From DT-110 sp030148525 (GTDB lineage: Bacteria; Bacteroidota; Bacteroidia; Chitinophagales; Saprospiraceae), in the NCBI GenBank assembly GCA_965227445.1, contig OZ245751.1:806001-870000 (forward strand): a stretch of DNA of 64,000 nucleotides, given 5' to 3'. The notes beneath the pieces were generated by a model. That model was not told the origin of the DNA. It saw only the letters and a list, made by a program, of their open reading frames with translations, and made no database searches. The translations under genes and the position numbers were made by a program. Of the stretch, positions 1 through 8,146 are shown in pieces. Position 1 is the stretch's first letter. The number at the start of each line of letters is the position of its first letter.

Positions 1-1
1 C

Positions 2-664
2 TGGGCACTGCCCCTGGAACGGACCTATGATGATCAGGGGCTGCAGGATGAATTAGATGCAGAAACCCTCTATAATGTATTCGAAACCCAGATCGTTCCT
101 ACCTATTTTGGTAAGGGAGATCAGGGCAATGACGCCGGCTGGTTGTCCTACGTTCGCAATATCATGACGGAGGTGGCTCCGCAATTTACCATGAAGCGCA
201 TGTTGGACGACTATACCGACCGGTATTACCATAAACTGAATAGGCAGGGCCAGCGGTTTTTCGCCGACAACTTTCAAAATGCCCGTCATCTGGCTGGTTG
301 GAAAAAGCACCTGAAAGAAAGATGGGAAGCAATCCACGTCCTGGAGAAGGACGTGTACGATACGGATAATTATAAACTAGCCCTGGGCGATGATTTTAAG
401 ATACGCTTCAAGGTGTACCTCGACGATATCAATCCCGAAGATGTGCAATTAGAGGCCATTTTCTTCAAGCGGATTGACGAGAACACGCTGGACCTTCGCC
501 ACGACTATCCGATACCTATGGTCGATAAGGGGGATCACCATGCGACCTTCGAAACGACCCTGTCCATGGAAATTACCGGAGTTTATGAGTATGGCTTCCG
601 GCTTACGCCAAAAAGCGATCTCCTGGGCCACCGCCAGTGCCTGGAGCTGGTCAAATGGCTTTAA
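2..664 (+). CDS. glgP: alpha-glucan (glycogen) phosphorylase, C-terminal part
   Basis: The 3' end of a gene whose start lies outside the window; the frame is open from base 2 to the TAA at 662-664 (220 codons). The visible part has the segment DAETLYNVFETQIVPTYF, then SYVRNIMTEVAPQFTMKRML, which matches the C-terminal side of bacterial alpha-glucan phosphorylases (GT35, phosphorolysis of glycogen or maltodextrin to glucose-1-phosphate). A beta-rich tail of about 100 residues follows, as in the long Bacteroidota versions. The PLP lysine and active site are upstream and cannot be checked, and neither can a fusion to glycogen synthase. It converges on the arginine decarboxylase gene, with a repeat hairpin in the 103-bp gap. 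Confidence 0.85.
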   Translation, partial: WALPLERTYDDQGLQDELDAETLYNVFETQIVPTYFGKGDQGNDAGWLSYVRNIMTEVAPQFTMKRMLDDYTDRYYHKLNRQGQRFFADNFQNARHLAGWKKHLKERWEAIHVLEKDVYDTDNYKLALGDDFKIRFKVYLDDINPEDVQLEAIFFKRIDENTLDLRHDYPIPMVDKGDHHATFETTLSMEITGVYEYGFRLTPKSDLLGHRQCLELVKWL

Positions 665-767
665 CAGGTTTTAGGTGTGAGGTTTGAGGCAATAGGTTAG
701 GTTCGAGGAGGCCTCGAACCCAACCTAATACCTATCCTCAAACCCCAAACCTCAAACCTCAAACCTG
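665..767. repeat. heptamer-repeat hairpin element, copy 1
   Basis: The whole gap between two convergent genes is an imperfect inverted repeat. The left arm is rich in AGGTTTGAGG/AGGTTAGG words, the right arm in tandem heptamers of AACCTCA, and the centre is GTTCGAGG-agg-CCTCGAAC. Related elements sit at 25404-25487 and 59004-59082. As RNA from either strand it would fold into a long hairpin, so it could act as a bidirectional terminator, but there is no clean U-tract. Confidence 0.8.
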
Positions 768-2171
768 TCATTGGTAACCTAATATCCGCAACATATCCTC
801 CGATGTTTGCTCGGGCTGATAGAGTTTGTCGACGATATTCCCTTTCTCGTCTTTATACAGCAATACGTGTTTTGGGGCAGGGATGAGGCAGTGTTTGATG
901 CCTCCGTAACCACTGATGGAGTCTTGATAGGCCCCGGTGTGGAAGAAACCGAGGTATAATGGTTCTTTATCGTCTTTGGGGATGCTGGGCAGGTATACTT
1001 GCGCCTCGTGAGCCTCCGAGTTGTAATAATCGCTATTATCACAACTCAATCCGCCGATATTCACCCGTCGGTACTCATTGTGCCATTTATTGATGGGCAG
1101 CAGGATGAACCGTTCGCCAATGCCCCAGGCATCGGGAATGGTGGTCATGAGAGAATTGTCGATCATGTACCAGAGCTCCGAGTCGTTTTGTTGCTTTTGG
1201 GCCAACACACTGTAAATAACAGCCCCGCTTTCCCCTACCGTATACTTGCCAAACTCGGTAAACAGATCGGGTTCCGGCACCTCATCTTCCTCGCAAGCCT
1301 GGAGAATGCTGTGAACGATCTCTTTGATCATGTATTTATAATCGAACTCAAACCCGAGGGAGTTCCGGATGGGCATCCCCCCTCCGATATTAATGGCGGT
1401 GAGGGTGTCACAGTCGCGGCGAATCTCGCAGTAGAGCTTAATGGCTTTCCGCAATTCACCCCAGTAATAAAGGGTGTCTTTTATGCCGGTATCGACAAAA
1501 AAGTGGAGCATTTTGAGCTCGAACTTGGGGTGATCTTTCAGGTATTCCTGGTAGAAAGGGATCACATTGGTATGGCGAATCCCCAAACGGGATGTGTAGA
1601 ATTCAAAATTGGGCTCCTCCTCCGTTGCCACCCGGATACCGATTTTGCACTTTCCTTTGATGTGTTCCTCGTAGAAAAAGGCTTCTTCGGTATTATCCAG
1701 TACGGGGATAACATTGTGAAACCCATCGTTGATCAGGTCGACAATCTTTTGTTTGTAGCGATCCGGCTTGAAGCCATTGCAAACAATAATCGTGTCTTTG
1801 CTCAACTTACCCTGGGAGGCTAGATTTCGAATGATGTCAATATCGTAAGCCGAAGAGGTTTCCAATTGGACCTCCTGTCTCAGGACTTCCTCCAGTACAT
1901 AACTGAAATGACTGCTTTTCGTGCAATAGCAGTAGTGGTATTTACCTGTATATCCCATGGATTTCATTGCCCGGGTAAACAAGTTCCGGGCTTTTTTGAT
2001 CTGGTAGCCGATCTTTGGGAGGTAGGATAATTTTAGGGGGGTGCCATACTTTTCAATCAGGTGTTTTACCGGAACACCATTAAACATAAGACAGCCATCG
2101 GTATCGATGTCAAATCCTTCTTGTGGAAAGTAAAAGGTCTGATCGATTAAGTCAAAATACCTGTTTGTCAC
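768..2171 (-). CDS. speA: arginine decarboxylase, fold-III PLP enzyme
   Basis: A 467-residue protein of the alanine-racemase-fold decarboxylase family, in the shorter form common in Bacteroidota. It decarboxylates L-arginine to agmatine in the cytoplasm, the first step of polyamine synthesis. The PLP lysine is probably K85, within YCTKSSH. A glycine-rich phosphate-binding segment (NIGGGMPIRNS) and a C-terminal beta domain with CDNSD follow; that Cys-Asp pair probably contributes to the substrate site of the partner subunit. The ATG at 2171 leaves a normal N-terminus. The gene is divergent from the pyrophosphohydrolase at 2468. Substrate is inferred from family resemblance; diaminopimelate or ornithine decarboxylase is less likely given the overall sequence. 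Confidence 0.88.
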   Translation of the reverse strand: MTNRYFDLIDQTFYFPQEGFDIDTDGCLMFNGVPVKHLIEKYGTPLKLSYLPKIGYQIKKARNLFTRAMKSMGYTGKYHYCYCTKSSHFSYVLEEVLRQEVQLETSSAYDIDIIRNLASQGKLSKDTIIVCNGFKPDRYKQKIVDLINDGFHNVIPVLDNTEEAFFYEEHIKGKCKIGIRVATEEEPNFEFYTSRLGIRHTNVIPFYQEYLKDHPKFELKMLHFFVDTGIKDTLYYWGELRKAIKLYCEIRRDCDTLTAINIGGGMPIRNSLGFEFDYKYMIKEIVHSILQACEEDEVPEPDLFTEFGKYTVGESGAVIYSVLAQKQQNDSELWYMIDNSLMTTIPDAWGIGERFILLPINKWHNEYRRVNIGGLSCDNSDYYNSEAHEAQVYLPSIPKDDKEPLYLGFFHTGAYQDSISGYGGIKHCLIPAPKHVLLYKDEKGNIVDKLYQPEQTSEDMLRILGYQ

Positions 2172-2467
2172 CAGTTAATAAAGATTTGAAGGTCCGTTAA
2201 TTGGGTATGCGAAGCATTGAATTTTTGTCCTGGCAGGGCTTATAAAGGTCAATGGGCAAAATTAGAGCAAAAACGCGTCAATTGAAACAGGGCGAAGAAA
2301 ATAAAGTCTGACACCTTAAGGTTTGTGGAAAAATAGCGAGTCAGAATGCAAAAATTTTGGGTTGCCAGACTATAAGTCCCAAAAGTATAAATGGGCTTCA
2401 TTCGGGAAAGCTTTTGCTATTCTCATATCTTGAGGCTCTATTTTGTTTGAATGGAAGAAAGCAAACT
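2172..2467. other. divergent intergenic region
   Basis: This 296-bp AT-rich stretch separates the divergent speA and pyrophosphohydrolase starts, so it should hold both promoters. I found no exact Bacteroidota TAnnTTTG box with a correctly spaced upstream TTG, no strong hairpin and no RNA gene. Confidence 0.5.
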
Positions 2468-2941
2468 ATGAAAAAATTAGATGCACTGAATCAGGTGGCC
2501 TTGTTTCACCGTACTTTTCAACATCCCGTGGAGGACCAACCCCTTATTCCAGCTGCGGATCGATGTCGATTGCGGATAGCTCTACTCGAAGAGGAGTTGA
2601 AGGAGTTAAAGCAGGCGATTGCCGATGGAGACCTGGTGGAAGTGGCCGATGCGCTCTGTGATTTGCAATACGTATTATCGGGCGCCGTTCTGGAATTTGG
2701 TCTCGGCGATCAGTTTGTCGATCTGTTTGAGGAGGTGCAGCGATCAAATATGAGTAAAACGTGCGCGACGCTGGAGGAGGCAGAAGCCACCCAACGCTAC
2801 TACAAAGAGGAACGTGGTTTTGAGTCCTATATTAAGAAGTCGGGGGAAGTATATCTGGTTTTTCGGGAAGGTGATCATAAAACGCTCAAGTCGGTCAATT
2901 ATTCACCTGCTCAATTGGCCGATCTGCTCAGCAAAAGCTAA
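2468..2941 (+). CDS. MazG-like / PRA-PH superfamily nucleotide pyrophosphohydrolase
   Basis: A 157-residue all-alpha protein. The motif EEELKELKQAIADGDLVEVAD and the following ALCDLQY give the EExxE and ExxD metal-binding pattern of MazG and phosphoribosyl-ATP pyrophosphohydrolase relatives, which hydrolyse nucleoside triphosphates to monophosphates and pyrophosphate. The C-terminal segment with DHKTLKSVNYSPAQL is typical of the small Bacteroidota members. The frame stays open upstream to 2357, but I chose the ATG at 2468: the family N-terminus starts there and GGAAGAA lies about 10 bases before it. The VWA gene starts 5 bp downstream, suggesting co-transcription. Whether the substrate is dUTP, a damaged nucleotide or something else cannot be told. 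Confidence 0.78.
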   Translation: MKKLDALNQVALFHRTFQHPVEDQPLIPAADRCRLRIALLEEELKELKQAIADGDLVEVADALCDLQYVLSGAVLEFGLGDQFVDLFEEVQRSNMSKTCATLEEAEATQRYYKEERGFESYIKKSGEVYLVFREGDHKTLKSVNYSPAQLADLLSKS

Positions 2942-2946
2942 AATTG

Positions 2947-4011
2947 ATGAGTGGTAACGACAGGCCGGAACAATTCGGCCGGGAAATATTGGTCCGGGAT
3001 CCTTTCCTGGGTCAGGTTTGGTTGGCTGTCGCCAAAAAAGAAATGGATAGTGGCGATGTAGCTCTGGGTGAGGATCCGGAAGACGGGTTATCATTATTTC
3101 TCGGACCGGCCTTATCGGCACTATCCAGCTTCGACCAGTTCCGTCTCATTCGCCATCAGTTATGGCATATCCTCTTAAACTATTGGTCGCTGGCCAGGAT
3201 GTACGTTCCCGATGATACACTGTATGCCGCTCTGGATACCTGTGTCACGGCTCACATATCGGAGAAAGCAGGATCCTCTCTTTCTCTTTCCCGGCAGTAT
3301 CGTTCAATGCAAGATCAACCGGAGTTGGTTATTGAGTGGGCCCGGAAGAAAGACCGGGTGGCTCGCTATCGTTTTTGGCGAAAGCCCGGGCGATCAGGTT
3401 CCGTTAATCAGATATCTTTTTTGCGAAAGCAGGCACAAAGCTGGAGTCAAACCTACGGATGTGATCCTGGGAGTGATTCCCATTGGTATACGCAAGCAAT
3501 TTTGCATGCTACGGAGGAGAAGTTGCCGTGGCGACGGATCTTGCGAACCTTTGTACAACGCTCCGGTGCGGTTGTGTTGCGGCATACTCACCGTCGGCCT
3601 TCTCGCCGGTATCCCGCCAGTCCCGGCTTGCGCAAGCTACGCAACCAACGATTGGTGGTCGTAGTTGATACATCTGCCAGCATCGGGCCATCGGAATGGA
3701 CGGCTTTTTTTAGAGAGATTGGTAGCCTGAAACGGAGAGGGGCGCATATTACCATCCTCGAAGCCGATGTGATCGTCCAGCGAACCTGGACGTACCACCG
3801 GGGTATCCCCTCCCGTGGAAGGGGTGGGGGCGGGACGGCCTTTGATCATGCCCTCCGTACCGCTGAATCCGTGCATCGTCCCGATGCTATTCTGTATTTT
3901 ACCGACGGGCAGGGGCCAATACCCAATGATTGGCGGGGAACACCTTTACTGTGGGTGCTTACGCAAAAAAATGAACAATTGCCGGGCCACAGGGTCGAGA
4001 TATCGGTTTAG
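2947..4011 (+). CDS. VWA-like protein with degenerate metallopeptidase domain (DUF2201 type)
   Basis: A 354-residue protein. Residues about 1-120 resemble the putative metallopeptidase domain that precedes VWA-like domains, but the usual HExxH is HQLWH (H70, Q71, H74), so the catalytic glutamate is missing. The C-terminal half is a von Willebrand A-like fold with a MIDAS-type site: DTSAS at 241-245, a GGGGTAFDHAL segment, and FTDGQG. Such proteins pair with MoxR AAA+ ATPases as metal-dependent chaperone-like complexes, and the next gene is one, 19 bp downstream. A TTG at 2944 directly precedes the ATG at 2947; I prefer the ATG. Client and process are unknown. Three GNRA hairpin words lie inside this gene. 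Confidence 0.78.
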   Translation: MSGNDRPEQFGREILVRDPFLGQVWLAVAKKEMDSGDVALGEDPEDGLSLFLGPALSALSSFDQFRLIRHQLWHILLNYWSLARMYVPDDTLYAALDTCVTAHISEKAGSSLSLSRQYRSMQDQPELVIEWARKKDRVARYRFWRKPGRSGSVNQISFLRKQAQSWSQTYGCDPGSDSHWYTQAILHATEEKLPWRRILRTFVQRSGAVVLRHTHRRPSRRYPASPGLRKLRNQRLVVVVDTSASIGPSEWTAFFREIGSLKRRGAHITILEADVIVQRTWTYHRGIPSRGRGGGGTAFDHALRTAESVHRPDAILYFTDGQGPIPNDWRGTPLLWVLTQKNEQLPGHRVEISV

Positions 4012-4030
4012 CCTCTTGTAAATATCATTC

Positions 4031-5077
4031 ATGGAATCTACTACTTACGGCGCATCCATTACAGTCCCCGAACTGAACAAGCTCATGCAGCATGTTTTGC
4101 AACCCGGCCAACCTTCCGATGGACTGATCACACCCCTGTGTATTTGGGGGAAACCGGGTATCGGAAAAACGGAGATCGTTCGCGAATTCACCCGGGAACA
4201 CGGATGGTCCTTTCAACAGATTAACCCGGCTCAATTTGAGGAAATGGGAGACCTGTTGGGCATGCCGATCATACAGGAAGATCACACGGTTTTTCGGGCT
4301 CCGTCCTGGGTGCCCCGCAATACTGGTCCCGGAATTCTGCTCATTGATGATGTCAACCGGGCCGATGATCGCATTTTACGAGGTATCATGCAATTATTGC
4401 AAGACGGGCGTTTGATATCCTGGGCGCTACCTCCACAATGGCAAATAGTACTTACCGCAAATCCGGATACCGGTGATTTTTCGGTTACGCCTCTGGATAC
4501 TGCTATGCTAACCCGCATGCTTCACGTGGAATTGGTTTTTGATTTGTCGGCATGGCTGCGCTGGGCGGGGGCAGCAGGCCTCGACTTGCGCGGCCTCGAT
4601 TTTGCTGCCCGGTATCCGGAATTACTGACAGGTACCCGGACTAACCCTCGCTCCATGACCCAGTTCCTGATCCAGGCGGGGCCTATTCCCGATTGGCGCA
4701 GATCACGTGACCTTGTACTTCAATTAGCAGCTGCCAGTCTGGGTCCGGAAACAGTTGGCGGATTGATGCAGTATATACAGGCCGGCGGGTCCGGCCTGCC
4801 AAGTCCCCCTGAGTTGCTGGCCAACGGTCTTGGCCAGCAGTCAGCTACCTGGTCTCCGGCTCAATTTTGGGTGGTTACGGAGCGTCTGCTTCGGTTCCTG
4901 GGTAATGATGCTCCTGCCCTGACGGATACTATGCAGGGCCATTTAAAAGCACTGTTGTTGTCGGAACACATGCCGACAGACCTTCGCCTTGGGGTGGCGC
5001 AGCGACTTACGGCCCTGGGGCGCAGGGATATTCAGGCGGTATTGACCGATAGTGAAGTAGCGATGAAGTTGATATAG
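4031..5077 (+). CDS. MoxR-type AAA+ ATPase
   Basis: A 348-residue AAA+ ATPase of the dynein-related/MoxR group. Walker A is GKPGIGKT at residues 40-47, Walker B is the ILLIDDVNRA segment, and sensor 1 is in VLTANPDTGDF. A helical C-terminal region of about 150 residues follows. With the VWA-like gene immediately upstream it forms the classic MoxR-VWA pair, thought to remodel or assemble target complexes at the expense of ATP; no target is evident nearby. Here the VWA gene comes first. The stop at 5075-5077 is followed after two bases by a REP palindrome of the neighbouring transposase system. Confidence 0.85.
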   Translation: MESTTYGASITVPELNKLMQHVLQPGQPSDGLITPLCIWGKPGIGKTEIVREFTREHGWSFQQINPAQFEEMGDLLGMPIIQEDHTVFRAPSWVPRNTGPGILLIDDVNRADDRILRGIMQLLQDGRLISWALPPQWQIVLTANPDTGDFSVTPLDTAMLTRMLHVELVFDLSAWLRWAGAAGLDLRGLDFAARYPELLTGTRTNPRSMTQFLIQAGPIPDWRRSRDLVLQLAAASLGPETVGGLMQYIQAGGSGLPSPPELLANGLGQQSATWSPAQFWVVTERLLRFLGNDAPALTDTMQGHLKALLLSEHMPTDLRLGVAQRLTALGRRDIQAVLTDSEVAMKLI

Positions 5078-5079
5078 GT

Positions 5080-5185
5080 GGTCGATCCTCTGGATCGACC
5101 TGGATCGCGATTAGAGTGTAAGATATTGATTATAAAGAAGATAGGGCAGCGTAAAAGATATTGCGATCGATCCGGAGGATCGATC
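5080..5185. repeat. REP palindrome pair 3' of the RAYT gene
   Basis: Two 21-bp palindromes about 64 bp apart: one at 5080-5100 with arms GGTCGATCC/GGATCGACC, and one at 5165-5185 with arms GATCGATCC/GGATCGATC. The same two designs alternate on the other side of the transposase at 5920-6333. The arrangement is that of a bacterial interspersed mosaic element. The first palindrome begins two bases after the MoxR stop and may act as its terminator. Confidence 0.9.
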
Positions 5186-5190
5186 ACCAA

Positions 5191-5853
5191 TTACCTCCCT
5201 TCAGAATCCAGCAAATATCTTGGCCGTAAAACCGGATGCAGATATGTAAATGGCCAATCTTGCCAACGCTTTACCAAGCCAGCTTTAACGGGGTTTTGCA
5301 ATGTGTACCAAATCCTTCTATTAAAATCTTCCTCATCACGAATCAATCGATCAAAGGTTTCATGTTGCCAAAATTGTCCGCTGCGATTCAGTTGTTTATT
5401 ACAGGATAAGGCCGTGTAATTTTTATGGCTTTTCATAACCATCTCCAGGTCGGGGGCACCTGGTTTGAGTGTACATTCTAAGTGCACATGATTTGGCATT
5501 ATGCAGTAGGACCATATCCACCAGTAATCCAATTGAGTTTCTACGAAGTGTAGAGATTCAATAATTATTTGGGCTATTTCGGGCTGTTTCAGATATGTAG
5601 GGCCACTTAAAGCTTGATTCAGGTATCGGTCATATTTAATTAAGTGTTCCGACTGAACCTGGTCGTAGATTCTGGCATGGTGATCTGACCATTCTTTAGA
5701 AGTTGGGTCAGGTAGCTCTAAACAGGCCGCATGGAACTCTTCTTTTAGCCGTTGGATAACTCCTCTGGGTAAACTATGTGCCAATCGATAACAAAGGGTG
5801 TAGTCCTTTTCATCAAGGTGGATGTGGGGTAGTTCCCTCCGGTAGATTCTCAT
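5191..5853 (-). mobile_element. REP-associated tyrosine transposase (RAYT, Y1 family)
   Basis: A 220-residue Y1 transposase. The N-terminus MRIYRRELPH fits the family's usual start, so I use the ATG at 5853 rather than the longer frame running through the repeats to 6054. The HUH motif is MPNHVHLE (H122, H124) and the probable nucleophilic tyrosine is Y183, just before the conserved NPVKAGLV. FWQHETFDRLIRDEEDF is the typical RAYT core. RAYTs nick and join single-stranded DNA at their cognate REP palindromes, and such palindromes flank this gene on both sides (5080-5185 and 5920-6333), so the unit looks complete. Activity cannot be judged from sequence. Confidence 0.9.
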
Positions 5854-5919
5854 CTGAGTAGGTTTGGAGGGTGTTTTTCGCAGGTAATTTCCGAAAAATG
5901 GGCATTGGTTGCAATGGGT

Positions 5920-6333
5920 GCACGATCCTCTGGATCGTGCGAAAGATATAAGATGAAAAAAAGAAAAAAGATTGCCAGGAGAAGACTGGCTCAGTGGCAC
6001 TTTACGGCATGTAGGACCTACTGATCGATCCGGAGGATCGATCAACAGGTGCACGATCCTCTGGATCGTGCGAAAGATGTAAGATGAAAAAAAGAAAAAA
6101 GATTACCAGGAGAAGACTAGTTCAGTGGCACTTTACGGCATATAAGACCTACGGATCGATCCGGAGGATCGATCGCCAGGTGCACGATCCTCTGGATCGT
6201 GCGAAAGATGTAAGATGAAAAAAAGAAAAAAGATTACCAGGAGAAGACTAGTTCAGTGGCACTTTACGGCATATAAGACCTACGGATCGATCCAGAGGAT
6301 CGATCACCAGGTGCACGATCCTCCGGATCGTGC
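5920..6333. repeat. 131-bp tandem REP/BIME array, three units plus terminal palindrome
   Basis: Three near-identical units start at 5920, 6051 and 6182, and a fourth palindrome closes the array at 6313-6333; spacing is exactly 131 bp each time. Each unit has a palindrome with arms GCACGATCC/GGATCGTGC, a purine-rich spacer (AAGATGAAAAAAAG...), a conserved segment containing CAGTGGCACTTTACGGCAT, and a second palindrome with arms GATCGATCC/GGATCGATC. Units differ by only a few bases, implying recent amplification. The short frame with MKKRKK in each spacer is part of the repeat and unlikely to be a gene. Confidence 0.93.
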
Positions 6334-6336
6334 GAA

Positions 6337-7971
6337 CTACACAGCCACCTCCCCGTACATCGCCGCCCGCTTCTCCTTGATCACCGGTGACTTCAGGTAC
6401 TCTTCGAACGTCAACAATGAATCCACCGTGCCATTCGGGCTGATCTCCAAAATGCGGTTAGCAACCGTTTGGATCAGTTCGTGGTCGTGAGAGCTCATGA
6501 TCAGGTTTCCCTGGAATTCCCGTAACCCATTGTTCAGAGCGGTAATGGATTCCAGGTCGAGGTGGTTGGTGGGCTCGTCGAGCAGGAGGAAGTTGGGGCC
6601 GGCCAGCATCATCTTGGCGAGCATACAACGCACCTTCTCACCCCCCGAGAGTACCCCCGATTCTTTATGTACTTCTTCACCGCTAAAGAGCATACGGCCC
6701 AGGAATCCGCGAATGAATTGTTCGTCCTTTTCCTTGGAGTACTGACGCAGCCAGTTGATCAGATCAATATTCTGGTCGGCGCTGAAATAGGATTCGTTTT
6801 CGTTGGGCAGGTACTCCTTGGTTATGGTTTGTCCCCACTCTATGGTGCCGGAATCAGGTGTTACCTCCCCGGCAAGGACTTGGTAAAAGGTGGAAATTGC
6901 GTTGCTGTCGCGGGCCAAAAGCGCAATTTTTTCGTTGCGGTTCATGGTAAAGGAAATATTACCGAACAGCAATTCGCCATCCTCATCCCGCTTGGAAAGG
7001 TTTTCGACTTTAAGTATCTGATCCCCGGGTTCACGCTCCGGTTTGAAGTGGATATAGGGGTACTTCCGACTGGAGGGCGTAAGGTCTTCCAGATTGAGTT
7101 TTTCCAGGGCTTTCTTACGAGATGTAGCCTGACGCGATTTGGAGGCGTTGGCGCTAAAGCGTTGGATGAACTCCATCATTTCTTTGCGCTTCTGTTCCAC
7201 CTTCTTATTGCGATCCGCCATTTGCTTGGCCATCAACTGACTGGATTGGTACCAGAAGGAATAGTTACCAGTGTAGACCTTGATCTTTTTAAAGTCAATA
7301 TCGGCGATATGTGTACAGACCATATCAAGGAAGTACCGGTCGTGGGATACGACGATCACTGTATTTTTGAAATCGGCGAGGAAATCGGCGAGCCAGGTAA
7401 CGGTTTCGGCATCCAGGTCGTTGGTGGGCTCATCCAGCAGCAGTATGTCGGGGTTGCCGAATAAGGCTTGCGCCAAAAGTACTTTTACTTTTTCAGGACC
7501 GGTCAGGTCTTGCATGAGCCGATAGTGGTTACTTTCGTGCAGGCCCAGGTTACTCAGCAATTCCGCTGCATCACTTTCGGCTGTCCAGCCGCCCATTTCA
7601 CCATAGGTGTTCTCCAGTTCGGCCGCCCGCAGGCCATCCTCATCGGTGGCATCCGGATTCATGTAAATGGCGGTCTTCTCCTGGTTGATCCGGTATAATT
7701 CCTGGTGACCCATCAACACGGTATCCAGGGCCGTATGCTCGTCGAATTCGAAGTGATTCTGCTTCAGTACCGCCATGCGATTACCCGGTTCGATGTGCAC
7801 ACCGCCCCGGTTGGGATCTATTTCTCCGGACAAAATTTTCAGGAAGGTTGATTTTCCGGCGCCGTTAGCACCGATCACCCCGTAGCAGTTTCCACGCGTA
7901 AATTTGATATCTACGTCCTCGAATAGGGTTCGTTTGCCGAATTGTAAAGCCAGATCAGATACAGTGATCAT
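6337..7971 (-). CDS. ABC-F family ATPase (YbiT-like)
   Basis: A 544-residue protein with two ABC domains and no membrane segments, the plan of ABC-F proteins that act on the ribosome. Domain 1 (residues 1-255) has Walker A GANGAGKST (34-42) and Walker B ILLLDEPTNDLD, but its signature is LTGPEKV instead of LSGGE. A basic linker (about 240-310) follows. Domain 2 has a normal LSGGEKVR and FLLLDEPTNHLD, but its Walker A is replaced by LLARDSNAISTF, lacking the GK[ST] core. Degenerate second P-loops occur in YbiT-like members. A role in translation under stress is likely but not shown. The stop at 6337 lies 3 bp from the REP array. Confidence 0.88.
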   Translation of the reverse strand: MITVSDLALQFGKRTLFEDVDIKFTRGNCYGVIGANGAGKSTFLKILSGEIDPNRGGVHIEPGNRMAVLKQNHFEFDEHTALDTVLMGHQELYRINQEKTAIYMNPDATDEDGLRAAELENTYGEMGGWTAESDAAELLSNLGLHESNHYRLMQDLTGPEKVKVLLAQALFGNPDILLLDEPTNDLDAETVTWLADFLADFKNTVIVVSHDRYFLDMVCTHIADIDFKKIKVYTGNYSFWYQSSQLMAKQMADRNKKVEQKRKEMMEFIQRFSANASKSRQATSRKKALEKLNLEDLTPSSRKYPYIHFKPEREPGDQILKVENLSKRDEDGELLFGNISFTMNRNEKIALLARDSNAISTFYQVLAGEVTPDSGTIEWGQTITKEYLPNENESYFSADQNIDLINWLRQYSKEKDEQFIRGFLGRMLFSGEEVHKESGVLSGGEKVRCMLAKMMLAGPNFLLLDEPTNHLDLESITALNNGLREFQGNLIMSSHDHELIQTVANRILEISPNGTVDSLLTFEEYLKSPVIKEKRAAMYGEVAV

Positions 7972-8146
7972 TAATTTCCTAATTTAGAGCCAACCTAGAA
8001 TTAGTGCTGATTGGCCGGATTATTTCGTTACTACCTACGCAACCTGAAAAACAGGCGCAAAGGTACCATTAATTCTGGTCACCACGCAAGCCCTAATCCA
8101 AGCTAATTCTTTAATCTTTTGCTAATTGCACATTAAATAACCTACA

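Noticed and set aside
999..1823. A 274-codon plus-strand frame antisense to the arginine decarboxylase
   Set aside because: It lies fully inside the speA coding sequence, which has clear motifs; the antisense protein has none.
5078..5419. A 113-codon plus-strand frame over the RAYT 3' end
   Set aside because: A shadow of the RAYT and its REP palindromes.
6215..6490. Frame starting MKKRKK in the last 131-bp unit
   Set aside because: The start is repeat sequence present in every unit; the rest is antisense to the ABC-F gene.
6562..7464. A 300-codon plus-strand frame antisense to the ABC-F gene
   Set aside because: A shadow of the ABC-F coding frame; no recognisable domain.
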